DNA from: Streptomyces achromogenes | GTDB lineage: Bacteria; Actinomycetota; Actinomycetes; Streptomycetales; Streptomycetaceae | Direction of reading: 5' to 3' | Assembly (NCBI RefSeq): GCF_030816715.1 | Contig: NZ_JAUSYH010000001.1 | Location: 3,286,001-3,350,000, forward strand | Length of the DNA stretch: 64,000 bases | Shown here: piece after piece, positions 36,143-45,959 of the stretch | Numbering within the stretch: position 1 is the stretch's first letter | How the letters are laid out: every line of letters begins with the position of its first letter | The notes under the pieces: generated by a model | Told to the model about the DNA's origin: nothing | Databases searched by the model: none | Seen by the model: the letters and a program-made list of their open reading frames with translations, nothing else | Position numbers and translations under genes: made by a program

Positions 36143-37303
36143 ATGGACCACCGTCTCTCCCCCGAACTGGAAGAACTCCGCCGAACGGTCGAGGAGTTCG
36201 CGCACGACGTCGTCGCGCCCAAGATCGGCGACTTCTACGAGCGGCACGAGTTCCCGTACGAGATCGTCCGTGAGATGGGCCGTATGGGCCTGTTCGGGCT
36301 GCCGTTCCCGGAGGAACACGGCGGCATGGGCGGCGACTACCTCGCCCTCGGCCTGGTGCTGGAGGAACTGGCGCGGGTCGACTCGTCGGTGGCGATCACC
36401 CTGGAGGCGGGCGTCTCGCTGGGCGCCATGCCGATCCATCTCTTCGGCACGCCGGAGCAGAAGCGGGAGTGGCTGCCGCGGCTGTGCTCCGGCGAGATCC
36501 TGGGCGCGTTCGGGCTGACCGAGCCGGACGGCGGCTCGGACGCGGGCGCGACGCGCACGACGGCCCGCCTCGACCCCGACACGGACGAATGGGTCATCAA
36601 CGGTTCCAAGTGCTTCATCACCAACTCGGGCACGGACATCACGGGGCTGGTCACCGTCACGGCGGTGACGGGCCGCAAGCCGGACGGCAGGCCACTCATC
36701 TCGGCGATCATCGTGCCGTCCGGCACCCCGGGCTTCACCGTCGCGAGCCCGTACTCGAAGGTCGGCTGGAACGCCTCCGACACCCGTGAGCTGTCCTTCT
36801 CCGACGTGCGCGTCCCGGCGGCGAACCTGCTGGGCGAGGAGGGCCGCGGGTACGCGCAGTTCCTGCGGATCCTCGACGAGGGGCGCATCGCCATCGCCGC
36901 GCTGGCCACCGGCCTCGCCCAGGGCTGTGTGGACGAGTCGGTGAAGTACGCGAAGGAACGGCACGCGTTCGGCCGTCCGATCGGCGCCAACCAGGCCATC
37001 CAGTTCAAGATCGCCGACATGGAGATGAAGGCCCACACGGCCCGCCTCGCCTGGCGGGACGCGGCCTCGCGGCTGGTGGCCGGCGAGCCCTTCAAGAAGG
37101 AGGCGGCGCTGGCGAAGCTGTACTCGTCGACGATCGCGGTGGACAACGCCCGCGACGCGACCCAGGTGCACGGCGGTTACGGCTTCATGAACGAGTACCC
37201 GGTGGCCCGGATGTGGCGCGACTCCAAGATCCTGGAGATCGGCGAGGGCACGAGCGAGGTCCAGCGCATGCTGATCGCCCGCGAGTTGGGCCTGACGGAC
37301 TGA
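36143..37303 (+). CDS. acdH: Acyl-CoA dehydrogenase (isovaleryl/short branched chain type)
   Basis: The 386-residue flavoprotein contains GAFGLTEPDGGSDAG, INGSKCFITNSGTDIT, GGYGFMNEYPVARMWRDSK and EIGEGTSEVQRMLIAR. It would form the enoyl-CoA (for example 3-methylcrotonyl-CoA from isovaleryl-CoA) that AccA1/AccD1 then carboxylate. ATG 36143 lies 8 bases after the hmgL stop, with an AGGAG site inside hmgL's end. Last gene of the operon. AcdH of S. coelicolor and S. avermitilis has been linked to branched-chain amino acid catabolism, a knowledge-based link. Confidence 0.9.
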   Translation: MDHRLSPELEELRRTVEEFAHDVVAPKIGDFYERHEFPYEIVREMGRMGLFGLPFPEEHGGMGGDYLALGLVLEELARVDSSVAITLEAGVSLGAMPIHLFGTPEQKREWLPRLCSGEILGAFGLTEPDGGSDAGATRTTARLDPDTDEWVINGSKCFITNSGTDITGLVTVTAVTGRKPDGRPLISAIIVPSGTPGFTVASPYSKVGWNASDTRELSFSDVRVPAANLLGEEGRGYAQFLRILDEGRIAIAALATGLAQGCVDESVKYAKERHAFGRPIGANQAIQFKIADMEMKAHTARLAWRDAASRLVAGEPFKKEAALAKLYSSTIAVDNARDATQVHGGYGFMNEYPVARMWRDSKILEIGEGTSEVQRMLIARELGLTD

Positions 37304-37604
37304 TCCGGCGGGGCCGGTCCCCGGGGCGCCGCGCCACTCGCGCAGCCGGCCGGAAGTAACCCTGCCCGCCGCTCCCTCCGCGCACCGCGCGCTCCCGCGT
37401 CGGACAACTCCCTTGCTGCGGCGGCCTCGTGGACACATCATGGGGCCGCCGCGGCGTTCTTCGCTTCGACGGGCGAACGGCCGGACCACACCCGGTCCAT
37501 CCCCCTGACGCCCACTCCGCCTTCGATGCACAGGCTGTGCACAGACAACGGGTGGGCACCGCCCCCGGCGTCCCGCACCCTGGGTCTGCCTTCTGGACAT
37601 CAGC
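37304..37604. other. Intergenic region before desE
   Basis: No gene is seen between acdH and the desE iron box. It is GC-rich, with short palindromic patches (for example CCCCGGGGCGCC near 37320) but no clean terminator stem found by eye. Confidence 0.4.
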
Positions 37605-37623
37605 TGAGGTTAGGCTAACCTAC
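37605..37623. promoter_or_regulatory. Iron box (DmdR/DtxR-type operator) of desE
   Basis: TGAGGTTAGGCTAACCTAC matches the 19-bp iron box TTAGGTTAGGCTAACCTAA at 17 of 19 positions, 50 bp before the desE start. This predicts repression by an Fe(II)-loaded DmdR protein. Confidence 0.9.
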
Positions 37624-37672
37624 ATTCGAATCGTCCTCGGGTGATCCACCCCGTTCGAAAGTAGCCAGAGAC

Positions 37673-38722
37673 ATGTCCAACGCCAGAGCCGCCCGCCCCT
37701 CCCGCCGTGGCATCCTCGCCGCCGGTGGCGCCCTCGGCCTCGGCGCCGCGCTCGCAGCCTGCGGGAACGACGACGCGAAGAGCACGGGCTCCGGGTCGTC
37801 GGCGAGCGCCTCTGCCAAGTCCGGCCCCTGGAGCTTCAAGGACGACCGCGGCACCACGGTGAAGCTGGACGCGATCCCCGCGAACATCGTCGCCTTCACC
37901 GGCGTCGCCGCCGCCCTCTTCGACTACGGCATCCAGGTCAAGGGCGTCTTCGGCCCGACGAAGACCGCCGCGGGCAAGGCCGACGTCCAGGCCGGCGACA
38001 TGGACGTCAGCAAGGTGACCGTCCTCGGCAACGTCTGGGACGAGTTCAACGTCGAGAAGTACGCGGCCCTCGCGCCGGACGTCCTCATCTCCACGATGTT
38101 CGACAACGCCGGCACCCTCTGGTACGTCCCCGAGGCCTCCAAGGACAAGATCGCGAAGCTCGCCCCGAGCGTGGGCATCTCGGTCTACGACCGGCAGCTG
38201 ACCGCTCCGCTGCAGCGCATGTGGGAGCTGGCCGAGTCGCTCGGCGCCGACATGAAGGCGGCCGCGGTCACCGACGCGAAGAAGAAGTTCGAGGCCGCCG
38301 CGGCCCGGCTGCGCGCCGCCGCCAAGGCCAAGCCCGAGATCAAGGTGATGGCCGGTTCCGCGAGCGCCGAGCTGTTCTACGTCTCCGGCACGAACCTCTC
38401 GATCGACCTGGAGTACTTCAAGTCGCTCGGCGTGAACTTCGTCGAGCCGCCGGAGAGCGCCAAGGCCCAGGGCGGCGGCTGGTACGAGTCGCTGAGCTGG
38501 GAGAACGTCGACAAGTACCCGGCCGACATCATCATGATGGACGACCGCTCCTCGACCATCCAGCCCGCCGACATCACCGAGGCGACCTGGAAGAAGCTGC
38601 CCGCGGTGAAGGCGGGTCAGGTCATCGCGCGCTCGCCCGAGCCGATCCTGTCGTACGACAAGTGCGTGCCGCTGCTGGAGAACCTCGCCGCCGCGTTGGA
38701 GAAGGCGAAGAAGGTTTCCTGA
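37673..38722 (+). CDS. desE: Desferrioxamine-binding lipoprotein
   Basis: The 349-residue ABC solute-binding protein (FecB/PBPb family) has an N-terminus carrying RR (PSRRGILAAGG) and a lipobox LAAC, with Cys30 as the lipidated residue. The mature protein follows the siderophore-binding pattern: long helix between lobes, DVLISTMFDNAGTLWYV and DIIMMDDRSSTI. DesE captures ferrioxamine B/E at the membrane for an ABC importer encoded elsewhere. ATG 37673 sits 50 bp after an iron box, predicting repression by iron. Confidence 0.92.
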   Translation: MSNARAARPSRRGILAAGGALGLGAALAACGNDDAKSTGSGSSASASAKSGPWSFKDDRGTTVKLDAIPANIVAFTGVAAALFDYGIQVKGVFGPTKTAAGKADVQAGDMDVSKVTVLGNVWDEFNVEKYAALAPDVLISTMFDNAGTLWYVPEASKDKIAKLAPSVGISVYDRQLTAPLQRMWELAESLGADMKAAAVTDAKKKFEAAAARLRAAAKAKPEIKVMAGSASAELFYVSGTNLSIDLEYFKSLGVNFVEPPESAKAQGGGWYESLSWENVDKYPADIIMMDDRSSTIQPADITEATWKKLPAVKAGQVIARSPEPILSYDKCVPLLENLAAALEKAKKVS

Positions 38723-38750
38723 CAAACGGGTGACTTCGGTCGTGGGTGAG

Positions 38751-38802
38751 CTGCGGGCCCGTTGTGGCTGGTCACGCAGTTCCCCGCGCCCCTGAAAGCA
38801 GG
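38751..38802. repeat. Streptomyces-type dispersed intergenic sequence
   Basis: The stretch with CACGCAGTTCCCCGCGCCCC followed by TGAAAG between desE and desF resembles, from memory, a short sequence scattered many times through Streptomyces intergenic regions. Copy number here could not be counted. Confidence 0.5.
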
Positions 38803-38837
38803 TGAGTCACCCTCCCCACCTCCACAGGAGCACCCCC

Positions 38838-39660
38838 GTGACCACAGCCGTTGCCGCGCCCTTCCGGTTCTTCTCCCTCCAGGTCGTACGGACTCGGCGA
38901 CTCGGAGCCTCTCTGATCCGGGTCACCTTCGCCGGGGAGGATCTCGAGCACTTCTTCTCCGACGGGCACGACCAGTCGCTGTCGCTGTTCCTGCCCCACC
39001 CCGGGGCAGGACGCGCCGGCCGTCCCCTGTGAACTGGGGGACGGCTGGTGGCAGGCGTGGCGCGAACTGCCGGACGGGGTACGGGCGGTGATGCGGTCGT
39101 ACACCCTGCGCGCCCTGCGCCGCGACGCGCTCGGCCGCACCCGGGAGATCGACATCGACTTCGTGCTGCACACCCCGGCCGGTCCCGCCTCCGCGTGGGC
39201 CGCGCGTGCGGCCGCCGGGGACCGGGTCGTCCTGCTGGGCCCGGCCGTGGCCGACAACCGGGCGATCCGGTTCCGGCCGCCGCACGACAGCGACCTGGTG
39301 CTGCTGTGGGGCGACGAGAGCGCCCTGCCTGCCGTCGCCGCGATCCTGGAGTCCCTGCCGGCCGGGCGACGCGCCCGGGTGTGGCTGGAGACGCACGATG
39401 CCGGGAACGTACGGGAGTTGGCGACGGCGGCGGACGCCGAGGTCACCTGGGTCGTCGGGGAGGACTCCGTCGACGCCGTGCGCGCCGCCCGGCTCCCGGC
39501 CGCGACGCGTCCGTACGTCTGGATCGCGGGCGAGTCGGGGTGCGTGAAGGCGCTGCGGCGGCACTTCGTCCAGGAGCGCGGAATCGACCGGCGCCGCGTC
39601 ACCTTCGTCGGGTACTGGCGCCGGGGCATGAGCGAGGAACAGCTCCGCGAGGCGGAGTAG
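38838..39660 (+). pseudogene. desF: Siderophore-interacting protein gene with a +1 frameshift
   Basis: From GTG 38838 the first part reads as a ViuB/SIP flavoreductase N-domain (FFSLQVVRTRRLGASLIRVTF, DQSLSLFLPHPG). It then enters a stop at 39030-39032. The rest of the family sequence continues one frame over, through to 39660 (VMRSYTLRALRRD, FVLHTPAGPASAWA, WIAGESGCVKALRRHFV, YWRRGMSEEQ). Removing one base from the CCCCGGGG run at 38999-39006 restores a 273-residue protein. DesF would reduce Fe(III) from ferrioxamine. Either this is a true loss-of-function mutation or a homopolymer sequencing error; intact desABCD argues mildly for the latter. Confidence 0.85.
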
Positions 39661-39709
39661 GCGGCCCGACCACCGTGCCCCCGTGGGCAGTTGCGCCGAG
39701 CACCGACGT

Positions 39710-39742
39710 GATCACGGTCACGGCACAGGCATGACCGTGATC
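39710..39742 (+). terminator. Terminator after desF
   Basis: GATCACGGTCA (39710-39720) pairs with TGACCGTGATC (39732-39742), an 11-bp perfect stem with an 11-nt loop, immediately before the desA iron box. Confidence 0.82.
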
Positions 39743-39749
39743 GCACACC

Positions 39750-39768
39750 TTAGGTTAGGCTAACCTAA
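39750..39768. promoter_or_regulatory. Iron box of desABCD
   Basis: TTAGGTTAGGCTAACCTAA is an exact 19-bp iron-box palindrome (only the central base unpaired), 67 bp before the desA start. It predicts Fe-dependent repression by a DtxR-family DmdR protein. Confidence 0.95.
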
Positions 39769-39834
39769 GTTACCCCCCGCTCCCCTTTCGCCGTCCACCC
39801 GCGGACCCCGTCCCCACCCCCGGAGGACCCCACC

Positions 39835-41277
39835 ATGCGCTCGCACCTGCTCAATGACACGACCGCTGAGCAGTACCGCCGCTCCGTGACCGAGGGAGTA
39901 GAGCGGGTCGCCGCCAAACTGGCTTCCACCGAGCGACCGTTCACCGGCATCACGGTCGACGCCCTCGCACCCCGCATCGACGCGATCGACCTCGACCGGC
40001 CGCTGGGCGACACCTCCGCCGTGCTGGACGAACTGGAGGAGGTCTACCTCCGCGACGCGGTCTACTTCCACCACCCCCGCTACCTCGCCCACCTCAACTG
40101 CCCGGTCGTGATCCCCGCCGTCCTGGGCGAGGCGGTCCTGTCCGCCGTCAACTCCTCCCTGGACACCTGGGACCAGTCGGCGGGCGGCACCCTCATCGAG
40201 CGCAAGCTGATCGACTGGACGAACGCCCGCATCGGCCTCGGGCCCGCCGCCGACGGCGTGTTCACCTCCGGCGGCAGCCAGTCCAACCTCCAGGCGCTGC
40301 TGCTCGCCCGCGAGGAGGCGAAGTCGGACTCCCCGGCGAAACTGCGCGTCTTCGCCTCCGACGTCAGCCACTTCAGCGTGAAGAAGTCCGCGAAGCTGCT
40401 GGGCCTCGCGCCGGACGCGGTGGTCTCCATCCCCGTCGACCACGACAAGCGCATGCAGACGGTCGCGCTCGCCCACGAGCTGGAGCGCTGCCGGCGGGAC
40501 GGACTCGTCCCCATGGCCGTCGTCGCCACCGCCGGCACCACCGACTTCGGCTCGATCGACCCGCTGCCCGAGATCGCCGAGCTGTGCCAGCAGTTCGGCG
40601 CGTGGATGCACGTCGACGCCGCCTACGGCTGCGGACTGCTCGCCTCCGTGAAGCACCGGGACCGCATCGACGGCATCGAGCGCGCCGACTCCGTCACCGT
40701 CGACTACCACAAGTCCTTCTTCCAGCCGGTGAGTTCGTCGGCCGTGCTGGTGCGGGACGCGGCCACGCTGCGCCACGCCACCTATCACGCCGAGTACCTC
40801 AACCCGCGCCGCATGGTGGACGAACGCATCCCCAACCAGGTCGACAAGTCCCTGCAGACCACCCGCCGGTTCGATGCGCTCAAACTGTGGATGACCCTGC
40901 GGACCATGGGCGCCGACGGCGTCGGCCGGCTCTTCGACCAGGTCTGCGACCTGGCCGCCGAGGGCTTCGGCCTGCTGGCCGCCGACCCGCGCTACGACGT
41001 CGTGGTCCGGCCGTCGCTCTCCACCCTCGTCTTCCGCTACATCCCGGCCGCCGTCACCGACCCGGCCGAGATCGACCGGGCCAACCTCCACGCCCGCAAG
41101 GCCCTGTTCGCCTCCGGCGACGCCGTGGTCGCGGGCACCAAGGTCGGCGCCCGCCACTACCTGAAGTTCACCCTGCTCAACCCCGAGACGACGACCGACG
41201 ACATCACGGCCGTCCTCGACCTGATCGCCGGCCACGCCGAGCAGTACCTGGGAGACTCCCTTGACCGCGCTTCCTGA
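39835..41277 (+). CDS. desA: PLP-dependent lysine decarboxylase of desferrioxamine synthesis
   Basis: The 480-residue group II PLP decarboxylase has [18 protein letters not shown] (phosphate site), [25 protein letters not shown] (Asp261 pairs with the pyridine nitrogen) and DYHKSFFQP with the Schiff-base Lys293. It converts lysine to cadaverine, the first step of desferrioxamine biosynthesis. ATG 39835 is just downstream of an exact iron box. Its last 17 bases overlap the desB start. Confidence 0.96.
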   Translation: MRSHLLNDTTAEQYRRSVTEGVERVAAKLASTERPFTGITVDALAPRIDAIDLDRPLGDTSAVLDELEEVYLRDAVYFHHPRYLAHLNCPVVIPAVLGEAVLSAVNSSLDTWDQSAGGTLIERKLIDWTNARIGLGPAADGVFTSGGSQSNLQALLLAREEAKSDSPAKLRVFASDVSHFSVKKSAKLLGLAPDAVVSIPVDHDKRMQTVALAHELERCRRDGLVPMAVVATAGTTDFGSIDPLPEIAELCQQFGAWMHVDAAYGCGLLASVKHRDRIDGIERADSVTVDYHKSFFQPVSSSAVLVRDAATLRHATYHAEYLNPRRMVDERIPNQVDKSLQTTRRFDALKLWMTLRTMGADGVGRLFDQVCDLAAEGFGLLAADPRYDVVVRPSLSTLVFRYIPAAVTDPAEIDRANLHARKALFASGDAVVAGTKVGARHYLKFTLLNPETTTDDITAVLDLIAGHAEQYLGDSLDRAS

Positions 41278-42544
41278 GCCCGCCCCCGTGACCGGGACCC
41301 ACGACTTCATCGGCATCGGGCTCGGCCCGTTCAACCTCGGCCTCGCCTGCCTGACCGAGCCGATCGACGCGCTCGACGGCGTCTTCCTGGAGTCCAAGCC
41401 GCACTTCGAGTGGCACTCCGGAATGTTCCTGGACGGCGCCCACCTGCAGACCCCGTTCATGTCGGACCTGGTCACCCTGGCCGACCCGACCTCCCCGTAC
41501 TCCTTCCTGAACTACCTGAAGGAGAAGGGCCGGCTCTACTCGTTCTACATCCGCGAGAACTTCTACCCGCTGCGCGTCGAGTACGACGACTACTGCCGCT
41601 GGGCCGCCGACCGGCTGAGCAGCGTGCGGTTCTCCACGACCGTCGCCGAGGTGACCTACGAGGACGAGCTGTACGTCGTGCGGACGACCGCCGGCGAGGA
41701 GTTCCGCGCACGCCACCTCGTCCTCGGCACCGGCACACCCCCGTACGTCCCGGAGGCCTGCGCGGGACTGGGCGGCGACTTCACGCACAACTCGCGCTAC
41801 CTCCGGCACAAGGCGGAGCTGCAGAAGAAGGAGTCGATCACGCTGGTCGGCTCGGGCCAGTCGGCCGCCGAGATCTACTACGACCTGCTCAGCGAGATCG
41901 ACGTCCACGGCTACCGGCTGAACTGGGTCACCCGCTCCCCGCGCTTCTTCCCGCTCGAGTACACCAAGCTCACGCTGGAGATGACCTCCCCCGAGTACAT
42001 CGACTACTTCCACGGGTTGCCCGAGCAGACCCGGTACCGGCTCACGGCCGAGCAGAAGGGCCTGTACAAGGGCATCGACGGCGATCTCGTCAACGAGATC
42101 TTCGACCTGCTGTACCAGAAGAACCTCGGGGGCCCCGTCCCCACCCGGCTGCTCACCAACTCCTCGCTCACCGGCGCGGCCTACGCCGACGGCGCCTACA
42201 CGCTGTCCTTCCGCCAGGAGGAGCAGGGCAAGGACTTCGAGCTGACCTCACAGGGGCTCGTCCTGGCCACCGGCTACCGGTACACCGAGCCGGAGTTCCT
42301 CGCGCCGGTCCGGGACAGACTGCGCTACGACTCCCGGGGCAACTTCGACATCGGACGCAACTACGCCGTCGACGTCACCGGCCGGGGCGTGTTCCTGCAG
42401 AACGCGGGCGTGCACGCGCACAGCGTCACCTCGCCCGACCTCGGCATGGGCGCCTACCGCAACAGCCGCATCATCCGCGAGCTGCTCGGCAGCGAGTACT
42501 ACCCCGTCGAGAAGACCATCGCGTTCCAGGAGTTCGGCATATGA
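41261..42544 (+). CDS. desB: FAD-dependent cadaverine N-monooxygenase
   Basis: The 427-residue siderophore N-hydroxylase has the FAD motif [14 protein letters not shown], the NADPH motif [16 protein letters not shown] and the C-terminal [12 protein letters not shown]. It hydroxylates cadaverine to N-hydroxycadaverine. TTG 41261 is preferred because GGGAG lies upstream with good spacing, overlapping desA by 17 bases; GTG 41288 is in frame but lacks a ribosome site. The stop overlaps desC by ATGA. Confidence 0.95.
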   Translation: MTALPEPAPVTGTHDFIGIGLGPFNLGLACLTEPIDALDGVFLESKPHFEWHSGMFLDGAHLQTPFMSDLVTLADPTSPYSFLNYLKEKGRLYSFYIRENFYPLRVEYDDYCRWAADRLSSVRFSTTVAEVTYEDELYVVRTTAGEEFRARHLVLGTGTPPYVPEACAGLGGDFTHNSRYLRHKAELQKKESITLVGSGQSAAEIYYDLLSEIDVHGYRLNWVTRSPRFFPLEYTKLTLEMTSPEYIDYFHGLPEQTRYRLTAEQKGLYKGIDGDLVNEIFDLLYQKNLGGPVPTRLLTNSSLTGAAYADGAYTLSFRQEEQGKDFELTSQGLVLATGYRYTEPEFLAPVRDRLRYDSRGNFDIGRNYAVDVTGRGVFLQNAGVHAHSVTSPDLGMGAYRNSRIIRELLGSEYYPVEKTIAFQEFGI

Positions 42545-43107
42545 ACACCGTCAACGGCACCGCCGCGGCCGCCGTCGGCCGACTGTCCTTCCGTCCCCTC
42601 GACCCCCTCCGGGACGCCGAGCCGCTGCACCGCTGGGTGACGCATCCCAAGGCCGCCTACTGGATGATGCAGGAGGCGCGACTCGTCGACGTCGAGCGGG
42701 CCTACAGGGAGATCGCGGCGGACGAGCACCACCACGCGCTGCTCGGCCTGCACGACGGCGAGCCCGCGTTCCTCATGGAGTACTACGACCCCCGCCACCG
42801 CGAACTGGTCGGCCTGTACGAGCCGCGGCCCGGGGACGTCGGCATGCACTTCCTGGTCGCCCCCACCGAACGGCCCGTGCACGGGTTCACGCGGGCCGTG
42901 ATCGCCGCCGTCATGGCCCGTCTCTTCGAGGACCCGGCCGTCGCCCGCGTCGTCGTCGAGCCGGACGTGTCCAACAAGGCCGTGCACGCGTTGAACGAGG
43001 CCGTCGGGTTCGTGCCCGAACGGGAGATCCAGAAGCCGGAGAAGCGGGCGCTGCTGAGCTTCTGCACCCGCGAGCAGTTCGCCTCGGCCACGGGGGTGAC
43101 GGCATGA
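42541..43107 (+). CDS. desC: Acyl-CoA acyltransferase of desferrioxamine synthesis
   Basis: The 188-residue GNAT-fold siderophore acyltransferase (IucB/RhbD-like) shows [36 protein letters not shown] and [22 protein letters not shown], containing the acyl-CoA loop. It acylates N-hydroxycadaverine with succinyl-CoA (or acetyl-CoA for the B form). Both ends overlap neighbours by ATGA, giving tight coupling within desABCD. Confidence 0.94.
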   Translation: MNTVNGTAAAAVGRLSFRPLDPLRDAEPLHRWVTHPKAAYWMMQEARLVDVERAYREIAADEHHHALLGLHDGEPAFLMEYYDPRHRELVGLYEPRPGDVGMHFLVAPTERPVHGFTRAVIAAVMARLFEDPAVARVVVEPDVSNKAVHALNEAVGFVPEREIQKPEKRALLSFCTREQFASATGVTA

Positions 43108-44873
43108 GCCTCGCCGACGCCGTGACCCATCTCTCCCCCGAGCGCTGGGAGAAGGCCAACCGCCTGCTCGTCCGCAAGGCCCTCGCGGAGTTCGCGCACG
43201 AACGCCTGATCACCCCCGAGGAGCAGGACGGCCGGTACGTCGTGCGCGGCGACGACGGGCTGACGGCGTACCGCTTCACCGCCGTCCGCCGCGCCCTGGA
43301 CCACTGGCAGGTGGACGCCGGCTCGATCACCCGCACCCGCGACGGCGTCGAACTCCCCCTGGAGGCACTGGACTTCTTCATCGAGCTGCAGAAGAAGCTG
43401 GGCCTCAGCGACGCGATCCTGCCGGTCTATCTGGAGGAGATCTCCTCCACCCTCTCCTCCACCTGCTTCAAGCTGACCAAGCCGCCGATCACATCGGCGG
43501 AACTGGTCAGGAGCGGCTTCCAGGCCATCGAGACCGGGATGACCGAGGGCCACCCGTGCTTCGTCGCCAACAACGGACGGCTCGGCTTCGCCGTCCACGA
43601 GTACCTGTCGTACGCCCCGGAGACGGCGAGCCCGGTCCGGCTGGTGTGGCTGGCGGCCCACCGCTCACGGGCCGCGTTCACCGCGGGCGTCGGGATCGCG
43701 TACGAGTCGTTCGTGCGCGAGGAACTGGGCGAGGAGACGGTCGACCGGTTCGACCGGATGCTGCGCGAGCGGAACCTGGACCCGTCCGACTACCTCCTCA
43801 TCCCCGTCCACCCCTGGCAGTGGTGGAACAAGCTCTCCGTCACCTTCGCGGCCGAGATCGCCCGCGGGAACCTGGTGTGCCTCGGCGAGGGCGACGACGA
43901 GTACCTGGCGCAGCAGTCCATCCGCACGTTCTTCAACCGGTCCCACCCGGAGAAGCACTACGTCAAGACGGCCCTGTCCGTGCTCAACATGGGCTTCATG
44001 CGGGGGCTGTCGGCCGCCTACATGGAGGCGACCCCGGCCATCAACGACTGGCTGGCCCAGCTCATCGACAACGACCCGGTGCTGAGGGCGAGCGGCCTGT
44101 CGATCATCCGGGAGCGGGCGGCCGTCGGCTACCGGCACCTGGAGTACGAGGCCGCCACGGACCGCTACTCGCCGTACCGCAAGATGCTGGCCGCGCTGTG
44201 GCGCGAGAGCCCCGTGTCCTCCCTCCGGGACGGCGAGTCGCTCGCGACGATGGCCGCGCTGCTGCACGTCGACCACGAGGGCAGGTCGGCGGCGGGCGCG
44301 CTGATCGGGCAGTCCGGGCTGCGCCCTGCCGAGTGGCTGCGCGCCTACCTGGAGGCGTACTACACGCCGCTGCTGCACTGCTTCTACGCGTACGACCTGG
44401 TCTTCATGCCGCACGGCGAGAACACGATCCTGGTGCTGAGGGACGGCGTGGTGCAGCGGGCGGTCTACAAGGACATCGCCGAGGAGATCGCCGTCCTGGA
44501 CCCGGACGCGGTGCTGCCGCCCGAGGTCCGGCGCATCCGCGTCGAGGTGCCCGACGACACGAAGCTGCTGTCCGTCTTCACGGACGTCTTCGACTGCTTC
44601 TTCCGTTTCCTCGCCGCCGGTCTGGCCGACGAGGGGATCCTGGAGGAGGACGACTTCTGGCGCACGGTCGCCGAGGTCACGCGCGCGTACCAGGCGGCGC
44701 ACCCCGAACTGGCCGACAGGTTCCGCCGGTACGACCTGTTCGCCCCCGAGTTCGCGCTGTCCTGCCTCAACCGGCTCCAGTTGCGCGACAACAAGCAGAT
44801 GGTGGACCTGGCGGACCCGTCGGGAGCCCTCCAGCTGATCGGCACCCTGGAAAATCCCGTCGCGGGGTTCTGA
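43104..44873 (+). CDS. desD: NIS siderophore synthetase for desferrioxamine
   Basis: The 589-residue IucA/IucC-family NRPS-independent synthetase has GHPCFVANNGRLGF, LIPVHPWQWWNKL, KTALSVLNMGFMRGL and MPHGENTILVLRDG, the conserved ATP and substrate motifs. It adenylates succinyl-hydroxycadaverine units, then condenses and cyclises them to desferrioxamine E/B. ATG 43104 overlaps desC. A hairpin terminator follows 10 bases after the stop. Confidence 0.96.
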   Translation: MSLADAVTHLSPERWEKANRLLVRKALAEFAHERLITPEEQDGRYVVRGDDGLTAYRFTAVRRALDHWQVDAGSITRTRDGVELPLEALDFFIELQKKLGLSDAILPVYLEEISSTLSSTCFKLTKPPITSAELVRSGFQAIETGMTEGHPCFVANNGRLGFAVHEYLSYAPETASPVRLVWLAAHRSRAAFTAGVGIAYESFVREELGEETVDRFDRMLRERNLDPSDYLLIPVHPWQWWNKLSVTFAAEIARGNLVCLGEGDDEYLAQQSIRTFFNRSHPEKHYVKTALSVLNMGFMRGLSAAYMEATPAINDWLAQLIDNDPVLRASGLSIIRERAAVGYRHLEYEAATDRYSPYRKMLAALWRESPVSSLRDGESLATMAALLHVDHEGRSAAGALIGQSGLRPAEWLRAYLEAYYTPLLHCFYAYDLVFMPHGENTILVLRDGVVQRAVYKDIAEEIAVLDPDAVLPPEVRRIRVEVPDDTKLLSVFTDVFDCFFRFLAAGLADEGILEEDDFWRTVAEVTRAYQAAHPELADRFRRYDLFAPEFALSCLNRLQLRDNKQMVDLADPSGALQLIGTLENPVAGF

Positions 44874-44882
44874 TCGGGCACG

Positions 44883-44917
44883 CGGGCGCCCCCGGGTACG
44901 GTCCCCTGGGGCGCCCG
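44883..44917 (+). terminator. Terminator of desABCD
   Basis: CGGGCGCCCC (44883-44892) pairs with GGGGCGCCCG (44908-44917), a 10-bp stem just past the desD stop. Confidence 0.82.
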
Positions 44918-44942
44918 TCGCCGTGTTTGGAAGAATCCCCCC

Positions 44943-45860
44943 ATGGCGGAAATCATCCAGCGCGACGGAACGTGGGTCTTCGACGGCGACGCCCTGCGGC
45001 TGACCCCGGGCCGGGACAAGAACGTCGGCCTGCTCCGCCGGACGCTGGGCGAACTGACCGTCCCCCTGGGCGCGTTGGCCGGCGTCTCGTTCGAGCAGGG
45101 CAAGAAGGCCGGACGGCTGCGGCTGCGGCTGCGCGACGGCGCGGACCCGCTGCTGCACGCGACCGGCGGCCGGCTGACCGAGCCGCACGACCCCTACCAG
45201 CTGACCGTCGAGTCCGACCGGTACGGCGTCGCCGAGTACCTCGTGGACGAGGTGCGCCGGGCGCTGCTGCTCGACGGGGTCCCGGCCGGTCCGGTGGACG
45301 CCTATCTGCTGCCCGGCCCCTCCGTGCCCCTGTCGGTGTCCGCCGGGGACGGCACCGCGAGCTTCGACGGGGAACGGGTGCGCCTGGAGTGGAACTGGAA
45401 GACGGAGGAGTCCAAGGCCTCGGCCGGCGCCCGCAGTATCGGCGTCGCCGAGATCGAGAGCGTGGAGTGGCAGCCCGCGGTCGGTCTCGAGAACGGTTGC
45501 CTGCGTTTCCGGCTGCGGCACGCGCCGACGAAGGCGCCGGCCAAGTACGACCCCAACGCCGTGGAACTGTGGGGGTTCAAGAAGGACCCCCTGATGGCGC
45601 TCGTCGCCGCGGCCGTGCAGGCCCGGCTGCCCCACCCGGCCGCCGCCCCCGGGGACGCGCTGCCGCCGTCCACGTCGTCGGTGTCGTCGGCGTCGTCCGC
45701 GCCGGGCCTGCCGCCGGGAGCCGTGCCCTCCCCCGCGCCCGGCCACGACCACGACGCCCTGCTGCGCCGGCTGCGCGAGCTCGGCGAGCTGCACCGCGAC
45801 GGCGTGCTGACGGACGACGAGTTCGCCCTGGCCAAGCAGGCGGTCCTGCACCGCATGTGA
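44943..45860 (+). CDS. DUF4429 repeat protein with C-terminal SHOCT domain
   Basis: This 305-residue protein has two DUF4429-type modules. The first is GTWVFDGDALRLTPGRDK to about residue 105; the second is ASFDGERVRLEWNWKTEE to about 220. A Ser/Pro linker and a SHOCT domain follow (LLRRLRELGELHRDGVLTDD EFALAKQAVL). Both families occur in bacterial envelope or oligomerisation contexts, but no function is established. No signal peptide is seen. ATG 44943 follows a weak purine-rich site soon after the desD terminator. Confidence 0.8.
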   Translation: MAEIIQRDGTWVFDGDALRLTPGRDKNVGLLRRTLGELTVPLGALAGVSFEQGKKAGRLRLRLRDGADPLLHATGGRLTEPHDPYQLTVESDRYGVAEYLVDEVRRALLLDGVPAGPVDAYLLPGPSVPLSVSAGDGTASFDGERVRLEWNWKTEESKASAGARSIGVAEIESVEWQPAVGLENGCLRFRLRHAPTKAPAKYDPNAVELWGFKKDPLMALVAAAVQARLPHPAAAPGDALPPSTSSVSSASSAPGLPPGAVPSPAPGHDHDALLRRLRELGELHRDGVLTDDEFALAKQAVLHRM

Positions 45861-45914
45861 CGCGGACGAGGACCGCGTGCCGGCGTGGGCTGCGGGTGGA
45901 CGTCCGGGGTGCGC

Positions 45915-45952
45915 GGCGGGTGTGCGCCCCGCCCTCCGGGCGCACACCCGCC
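45915..45952. terminator. Bidirectional terminator, DUF4429 and phosphoesterase genes
   Basis: GGCGGGTGTGCGCCC (45915-45929) pairs with GGGCGCACACCCGCC (45938-45952), a perfect 15-bp stem between convergent genes. Confidence 0.92.
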
Positions 45953-45959
45953 GAAGGCG

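Noticed and set aside
39088..39660. Independent small gene in the second half of desF
   Set aside because: The sequence continues the DesF family directly from the first half; one base restores a single protein.
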